Origin: Streptomyces sp. NBC_01262
GTDB taxonomy: Bacteria; Actinomycetota; Actinomycetes; Streptomycetales; Streptomycetaceae
Assembly: GCF_036226365.1 (NCBI RefSeq)
Contig: NZ_CP108462.1
Location: 558,001 to 622,000, forward strand
Length of the DNA: 64,000 bases
Reading direction: 5' to 3'
Shown here: in pieces, positions 59,348 through 64,000 of the stretch
Position numbering within the stretch: the stretch's first letter is position 1
Layout of the letters: every line of letters begins with the position of its first letter
Notes under the pieces: model-generated
What the model saw: the letters and a program-made list of their open reading frames with translations, nothing else
What the model was told of the DNA's origin: nothing
The model's database searches: none
Position numbers and translations under genes: made by a program

Positions 59348-60808
59348 ATGGACGGCCCCCAGCCGACCACCCGCACCGGCGCCGTCGTCGCGACGCTGGC
59401 GTTCGCCGGCACCGTCGCCGCGATCATGCAGACCCTGGTGACGCCACTGATCTCCGAGCTGCCCACGATCCTGGGCACCAGCTCGTCGAACGCCGCCTGG
59501 GTGATCACCGCGACGCTGCTGTCGGCAGCCGTCTTCGTGCCGGTCAGCGGCCGTCTGGGCGACCTCTACGGCAAGAAGCGCATGCTGCTCGTCTCCGCCG
59601 CACCGCTGGTCATCGGCTCGGTCGTGTGCGCCCTGGCCTCGTCCGTCGTACCCATGATCGTGGGCCGCGGGCTGCAGGGCATGGGCATGGGCATGGTGCC
59701 GATCGGCATCAGCCTGCTGCGTGACGTGCTGCCGGCGGAGAAGCTGAGCGGCTCCATCGCCCTGGTCAGCGCCTCCATGGGCATCGGCGGCGGCCTCGGC
59801 CTGCCGATCGCCGCCGGGGTCGCTGAGTACGCGAGCTGGCGCGCGCTGTTCTGGGGTGCGGCCGTGCTCGCGAGCGTCATCGCCGCCCTCATCTGGTTCC
59901 TGGTGCCCAGCACCGAGCCGGGCGCGGCGGGCCAGCGCTTCGACTTCGTCGGCGCCGTCGGACTCGGCGCCGGCCTGGTGTCCTTGCTGCTCGCGGTCTC
60001 CAAGGGCGCGGACTGGGGCTGGGCTTCGGGCACCACGCTCGGCCTGTTCGCCACCGCCGTGCTGTCCTTCGGCGCCTGGGGATTCTGGGAGCTGCGCGTC
60101 ACCGACCCGCTGGTGGACCTGCGCACCACGCGCAAGCCGCGCGTCCTGACCACCAACCTCGCCTCGGTCCTGGTCGGCTTCGGCATGTACGCCTCGATGC
60201 TGATCGTGCCGCAGCTCCTGGTGCTGCCCAAGGCCACCGGCTACGGCCTCGGCCAGTCGATGCTGGCCATGGGCCTGTGGATGGCCCCCGGCGGTCTGAT
60301 GATGATGTTCGTCTCGCCGTTCGGCGGCAAGATCAGCACCGCCCGCGGCCCCAAGTTCACCCTGATCCTGGGCACGTTGGTGATCGCGGCCGGTTACGGC
60401 CTGTCGATGGTGCTGATGGGGTCCGCGGCCGGGCTGCTGGTCGTCAGCATGGTGTGCAACTCCGGCGTCGGCCTGGCCTACGGCGCGATGCCCGCGCTGA
60501 TCCTCAGCTCGGTGCCGCAGTCCGAGTCCGCTTCCGCCAACAGCTTCAACACGCTGATGCGCTCGCTGGGCACGTCCTTCGCCGCCGCCGTGATCGGTGT
60601 GGTGCTCTCGCAGATGACCACCACCATGGGCGGCTACACCCTCGCCTCGGAGAACGGCTTCCGCGTCGGCCTGCTGATCGGCTGCGGCGTGGCGCTGGTC
60701 GCCGCGGCGGCCGCCGCCTTCATCCCGGCCGCCGCCGTGGACCGCCCCGCCCCCGAGGCCGACGCGGTCGGGCACGAGGCCCGCGCCGAGGCCTCCGCGT
60801 CCGCCTGA
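59348..60808 (+). CDS. MFS multidrug exporter (DHA2, 14 TM)
   Basis: A 486-residue exporter with about 14 TM. Motif A is SGRLGDLYGKKRMLLV (near 63-78), ending the second TM. WVITATLLSAAVFVPVSG (TM2) and the central GLGAGLVSLLLAVSKGADWG with extra TMs are typical of DHA2 proteins (QacA-like). ATG 59348 has GAGGAG 8 bases upstream. Controlled by the divergent MarR, probably in response to a toxic or signal compound related to the epimerase product. Confidence 0.88.
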   Translation: MDGPQPTTRTGAVVATLAFAGTVAAIMQTLVTPLISELPTILGTSSSNAAWVITATLLSAAVFVPVSGRLGDLYGKKRMLLVSAAPLVIGSVVCALASSVVPMIVGRGLQGMGMGMVPIGISLLRDVLPAEKLSGSIALVSASMGIGGGLGLPIAAGVAEYASWRALFWGAAVLASVIAALIWFLVPSTEPGAAGQRFDFVGAVGLGAGLVSLLLAVSKGADWGWASGTTLGLFATAVLSFGAWGFWELRVTDPLVDLRTTRKPRVLTTNLASVLVGFGMYASMLIVPQLLVLPKATGYGLGQSMLAMGLWMAPGGLMMMFVSPFGGKISTARGPKFTLILGTLVIAAGYGLSMVLMGSAAGLLVVSMVCNSGVGLAYGAMPALILSSVPQSESASANSFNTLMRSLGTSFAAAVIGVVLSQMTTTMGGYTLASENGFRVGLLIGCGVALVAAAAAAFIPAAAVDRPAPEADAVGHEARAEASASA

Positions 60809-60812
60809 CGCA

Positions 60813-60852
60813 CCGGTGGGTTCCCGGGTGTCGGGGCCCGGGAAACCACCGG
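60813..60852. terminator. Bidirectional terminator, 16-bp arms
   Basis: CCGGTGGGTTCCCGGG pairs with CCCGGGAAACCACCGG with one mismatch and an 8-base loop. It lies 4 bases after the MFS stop and 1 base before the stop of the convergent dehydrogenase. Confidence 0.8.
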
Positions 60853-60853
60853 C

Positions 60854-62032
60854 TCAGGACGTGGGCCGCGCTCTGAGGGCGCCCTGGTCGTCCTCCCTGA
60901 GGGCACGGCCGATGATCAGACGCTGGATCTGGTTGGTGCCTTCGAAGATCTGCATGACCTTGGCCTCGCGCATGTAGCGCTCGACCGGGAAGTCACGGGT
61001 GTAGCCGTAGCCGCCCAGCACCTGGACGGCGTCGGTGGTGACCTTCATGGCGTTGTCGGTGGCGACCAGCTTGGCGATGGAGGCCTCGCAGCTGAACGGC
61101 AGTCCCTGGTCCTTGAGCCGGGCGGCGGCCAGCGTGGTGGCACGGGCGGTCTGGACGGCGGCGGCCATGTCGGCGAGCACGAAGGCCAGGCCCTGGTGCT
61201 CGATGATGGGCCGGCCGAAGGTCTCCCGGTCCCGCGCGTAGCGCAGGGCGTGGTCCAGCGCGCCCTGCGCGAGGCCGGTGGCCACTGCCGCGATGCCGAG
61301 CCGCCCGCTGTCCAGCCCGGCGAAGGCGATCTCAAGTCCCTGGCCCTCCTCGCCGATCCGGCGATGCGCGGGGATGCGTACGTCCTCCAGGCGCATGGTC
61401 GCGGTGACCGACCCGGTCAGGCCCATCTTCCGCTCGGGCGGATCGGCGACCACTCCGGGGGTGCCGGCCGGGACGAGGAAGCAGGAGATGCCGCCCGAGC
61501 GCTCGTCGGAGGTACGCGCCATGATCGTGTAGAAGTCCGCGTGCCCGCCGTGCGTGATCCACGCCTTGGCGCCGTTGAGCACATAGTCGTCGCCGTCCCT
61601 GACCGCTCGCGTACGCATCGCTCCGGGGTCGGATCCGGCGTGCGCCTCGGACAGGCAGTAGGCGCCGAGCAGTTCGCCGCCGAGCATGCCGGGGAGCCAC
61701 TCGTCCTTCTGCTCCTCGGTGCCGAATACCGCCAGGCCGAAACAGGACAGGGCGTGCACCGAGACGCCGACCGCGACGCTGGACCACACGGCGGCGAGCT
61801 CTTCGAGGACCTGCAGATAGACCTCGTAGGGCTGGCCACCGCCGCCGTACTCCTCGGGGTAGGGCAGGCTCAGCAGCCCGGACCGGCCCAGCGTTCGGAA
61901 GACCTCTCGGGGGAACCGCTCCTCGGCCTCCGCCTCGCAGACGCGGGGCGCGAGTTCCTTCGCCGCGAGCTCGCGGGTCAGGCCGATCAGGTCTACGGCT
62001 TCCGGGGCGGGGAGCGTTCGGGTAGCGGGCAT
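60854..62032 (-). CDS. Acyl-CoA dehydrogenase
   Basis: A 392-residue flavoenzyme introducing a double bond at alpha-beta of acyl-CoA. Features: LLSLPYPEEYGGGGQPYEVY, AYCLSEAHAGSDPGAMRTRA (FAD/substrate signature 1, about 130), WITHGGHADFYTIMART, QVLGGYGYTRDFPVERYMRE (signature 2) and catalytic Glu in MQIFEGTNQIQR near residue 374. ATG 62032 fits family length. It is divergent from a racemase-like CoA-transferase sharing a 79-base promoter, which suggests breakdown of a branched or aromatic acyl-CoA. Confidence 0.9.
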   Translation of the reverse strand: MPATRTLPAPEAVDLIGLTRELAAKELAPRVCEAEAEERFPREVFRTLGRSGLLSLPYPEEYGGGGQPYEVYLQVLEELAAVWSSVAVGVSVHALSCFGLAVFGTEEQKDEWLPGMLGGELLGAYCLSEAHAGSDPGAMRTRAVRDGDDYVLNGAKAWITHGGHADFYTIMARTSDERSGGISCFLVPAGTPGVVADPPERKMGLTGSVTATMRLEDVRIPAHRRIGEEGQGLEIAFAGLDSGRLGIAAVATGLAQGALDHALRYARDRETFGRPIIEHQGLAFVLADMAAAVQTARATTLAAARLKDQGLPFSCEASIAKLVATDNAMKVTTDAVQVLGGYGYTRDFPVERYMREAKVMQIFEGTNQIQRLIIGRALREDDQGALRARPTS

Positions 62033-62076
62033 GAGACGTCCTCGGTCGGAGCACTGGGAATTATTGATACGCAACG

Positions 62077-62092
62077 CGATACAACAGTATCG
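62077..62092. promoter_or_regulatory. Candidate TetR operator in divergent promoter
   Basis: CGATAC-AACA-GTATCG, perfect 6-bp arms, plus another GATAC at 62065-62069. It sits between the acyl-CoA dehydrogenase and racemase starts. The TetR gene at the end of the same locus is the likely binder. Confidence 0.55.
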
Positions 62093-62111
62093 TCCGTAGT
62101 ACGGTAAGGCC

Positions 62112-63257
62112 ATGATGCCTCGCGGCGGATCCACCGGCCCACTGGCCGGCCTGCGCGTCCTCGAACTCGCCGGGCTCGGACCGGCTCCGCACGCCGCCAT
62201 GCTGCTGGCCGATCTCGGCGCCGACGTGGTGCGCGTGGAGAGGCCTTCCGGCCGGGCGCTCCGACTCGGCCCCGCCGGCGCGGCCGACATCGTGCTGCGC
62301 GGCCGCCGGTCGGTCCGCGCGGATCTCAAGCAGCCCGAAGGGCGCGCGCTCGTACGGCAGTTGGCCGACCGGGCCGATGTCCTCATCGAGGGCCTGCGGC
62401 CCGGCGTCGCCGAACGGCTCGGGGTCGGCCCCGAGACCTTCGAGGAACGCAATCCGGGGCTCGTCTACGGACGGGTCACCGGCTGGGGGCAGACCGGGCC
62501 ACTCTCGCAGACCCCCGGACACGACCTGAACTACATCGGTCTCACCGGCGTGCTCCACGCGATGGGCCGCGGCGACGGGCCGCCGCCCCCGCCCCTCAAC
62601 CTGGTCGGAGACTTCGGCGGCGGGTCGATGCTCCTGGTCGTCGGCGTCCTGGCCGCACTCTGGGAACGCTCGCGCTCCGGCGCCGGACAGGTCGTCGACG
62701 CCGCCATGATCGACGGGACCGCCCTGCTGAGCCAGATGACGCTCGCGCTGCGCGGCATGGGCGAGTGGTCCGACGAGCGAAGCTCCAACCTCCTGGACGG
62801 CGCCGCCCCGTTCTACGACACCTACGCGTGCGCCGACGGATCGTACGTCGCCGTCGGCGCGCTCGAACCGCACTTCTTCGCCGCCCTGCTCGACGGACTG
62901 GGCCTCGACCCCGGCCGGCTGCCCGCCCAGCACGACCGCGACGGCTGGCCGGTGCTGCGGGCGCGCTTCACCGAGCTGTTCGCCTCCCGCACCCGCGACG
63001 AATGGGCCGCGCACTTCGCAGGTACGGACGCGTGCGTGACCCCGGTCCTCACCTTCGCCGAGGCGGGCGCCCACCCGCATGTGACGGCCCGCCGCACCCT
63101 GACCGAGGTCGACGGCATCCTCCAGGCCTCACCCGCCCCGCGCTTCTCCCGCACGCCCGGCGGCCGGCCCTCGGCGCCGGGCGCGCCGGGCGCGGACACC
63201 GAGTCGGTGCTTCGGGACTGGGGCGCCAGGGTCAGGGAGACACCGCGTGCACGATGA
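62112..63257 (+). CDS. CaiB/BaiF CoA-transferase family, alpha-methylacyl-CoA racemase-like
   Basis: A 381-residue family III CoA-transferase fold protein. [20 protein letters not shown] and [20 protein letters not shown] open the domain. Active-site pattern [18 protein letters not shown] (Asp near residue 138) and a conserved-type [20 protein letters not shown] favour racemases (AMACR/Mcr) over true transferases; [20 protein letters not shown] matches too. ATG 62112 with a second ATG three bases on. Acting on 2-methylacyl-CoA before the dehydrogenase is plausible. Overlaps the convergent TetR gene by 26 bases. Confidence 0.85.
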   Translation: MMPRGGSTGPLAGLRVLELAGLGPAPHAAMLLADLGADVVRVERPSGRALRLGPAGAADIVLRGRRSVRADLKQPEGRALVRQLADRADVLIEGLRPGVAERLGVGPETFEERNPGLVYGRVTGWGQTGPLSQTPGHDLNYIGLTGVLHAMGRGDGPPPPPLNLVGDFGGGSMLLVVGVLAALWERSRSGAGQVVDAAMIDGTALLSQMTLALRGMGEWSDERSSNLLDGAAPFYDTYACADGSYVAVGALEPHFFAALLDGLGLDPGRLPAQHDRDGWPVLRARFTELFASRTRDEWAAHFAGTDACVTPVLTFAEAGAHPHVTARRTLTEVDGILQASPAPRFSRTPGGRPSAPGAPGADTESVLRDWGARVRETPRAR

Positions 63258-63804
63258 GCGACACCAGCTCGGCGTACGCCTGCGCGTCCGTCAGCCCGGT
63301 GCGCGCGGCCACCTCGCCGCGCTGGATCGCCTGCATGGTGGCGGCGACGACCTCGCCCACGAACGCGGCGTTGACGTCCCGGAAGGCACCGGCGGCGACC
63401 CCTTCCGCGATCAGCTGCCTCATCCGGTCGACGGCGAGGCGCGTGTTGGCCTCGTACACCTCGCGCGCCGGTTCGAAGCCGGCCATGTCGTCCAGGAACC
63501 GCCGTGACAGCGGCCTCAGCTGCCGGGCCACCGCGTTCAGGTAGACCACCACCCGGTCCGCGGGCGCGGAGGTGTCCGCCACCTCCTTCTCGATGGCCTG
63601 GGTCGCCTCCCGGAAGTAGTGCTTCACCGCCTCCCGGACCAGCTCCTGTTTGCTGCCCGCCAGCTGGTACAGCGTCGTCTTCGAGCAGCGCAGCCGCTCG
63701 GTCAGCTCGTCGAGCGTGAAGGACGCGAAACCCTCGGCCGCCAGCAGGGCGACCAGCCGCTGGAGCAGATCGCTCTGGCGCGCTGTACGACGTGGGGACG
63801 GCAT
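63232..63804 (-). CDS. TetR-family transcriptional regulator
   Basis: A 190-residue TetR protein. [23 protein letters not shown] then [20 protein letters not shown] (residues about 12-50), with [14 protein letters not shown] after. Probably controls the acyl-CoA dehydrogenase/racemase pair through the palindrome at 62077. ATG 63804 lies 6 bases after GCTACCCT, a possible -10, so it may be leaderless; ATG 63825 would add 7 residues without support. Confidence 0.85.
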   Translation of the reverse strand: MPSPRRTARQSDLLQRLVALLAAEGFASFTLDELTERLRCSKTTLYQLAGSKQELVREAVKHYFREATQAIEKEVADTSAPADRVVVYLNAVARQLRPLSRRFLDDMAGFEPAREVYEANTRLAVDRMRQLIAEGVAAGAFRDVNAAFVGEVVAATMQAIQRGEVAARTGLTDAQAYAELVSLIVHAVSP

Positions 63805-63905
63805 GATCACAGGGTAGCCGCCCATGCGAGCCGTCAGGGCAAGGGCCTGTCCGGCGGATCAGGGTCGGATAGGACGCGGCGTCTGGTGCGGTGCATCGCA
63901 AGGCG

Positions 63906-63945
63906 CCGGAGTGCCCGCAGACTGGTTTGTCTGTGGGCATTCCGG
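63906..63945. repeat. Structured imperfect inverted repeat at the window edge
   Basis: CCGGAGTGCCCGCAGAC pairs with GTCTGTGGGCATTCCGG at 15 of 17 positions around a 6-base loop. Weaker pairing continues outward (GCGG..TCGC near 63888 with CGCGAGGTGCCGC near 63951). No coding frame in 63826-64000 is supported. Looks like a dispersed structured element (REP/MITE-like) or RNA hairpin; identity unknown. Confidence 0.5.
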
Positions 63946-64000
63946 CAACGCCGCGAGGTGCCGCCCGCCGCGCCAGCGGCTGATGTCACTGTGGCGTCGC

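Noticed and set aside
63826..64000. Insertion sequence end
   Set aside because: No transposase fragment or target-site duplication can be seen within the window; kept only as a structured repeat.

Overview
The window is very GC-rich, uses ATG, GTG and a few TTG starts, and carries a chaplin, a Tat-type secreted peptidase, many MarR/TetR/LysR/IclR regulators and dense, translationally coupled operons. This points to a Streptomyces (or close Streptomycetaceae) chromosome, probably a chromosome arm rich in catabolic and accessory genes. No rRNA, tRNA, CRISPR array, phage or transposase gene was found. No gap between genes exceeds about 250 bases.

Region 1 (1-8.4 kb) is the protocatechuate branch of the beta-ketoadipate pathway. 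pcaI-J-F-H-G-B-L is one leftward operon, running off the window inside the pcaL fusion gene. It is divergent from a regulator made of two IclR units in one protein. A perfect 7+7 bp palindrome lies in the divergent promoter. Region 2 (8.4-11 kb) holds a nitroreductase and a divergent Bcr/CflA-type exporter / MarR pair.

Region 3 (11-24.8 kb) looks like a second aromatic catabolic locus whose substrate I cannot name. A leftward operon (FAH hydrolase, two-domain extradiol-type dioxygenase, cupin, HisD-like dehydrogenase, SDR) diverges from a rightward one (ABM monooxygenase, FAD hydroxylase, ACMSD-like amidohydrolase, shortened cyclase-family protein, bicovalent-flavin oxidase, second FAH hydrolase). 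A LysR regulator, two SDRs and a VOC protein follow. An identical 17-bp palindromic sequence lies in the divergent promoter and again just before the LysR gene, so the locus is probably one regulon.

Region 4 (24.9-32 kb) encodes surface and secreted proteins (C39-like peptidase, sialidase, chaplin), then a compact ACP / ketosynthase / MMPL-transporter operon without other lipid-synthesis genes. Region 5 (31.9-38.6 kb) has a coupled DUF6421 / SDR / threonine-aldolase operon, a glycerophosphodiester phosphodiesterase and a polar amino-acid ABC importer. Region 6 (38.6-57.7 kb) is mixed housekeeping and accessory: GNAT, VOC, DUF5134, M56 peptidase, PAP2, HAD, TetR, LVIVD/DUF305 pair, FprA, NCS2 permease, ABC exporter, Asp-box protein, uracil-DNA glycosylase, scramblase-like protein, CbiX-like protein, lactonase, FUSC transporter and Lrp regulator. 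Region 7 (57.6-64 kb) has an epimerase/MarR operon divergent from a 14-TM MFS exporter, an acyl-CoA dehydrogenase divergent from a racemase-like CoA-transferase with a TetR regulator, and a structured non-coding repeat at the right edge.
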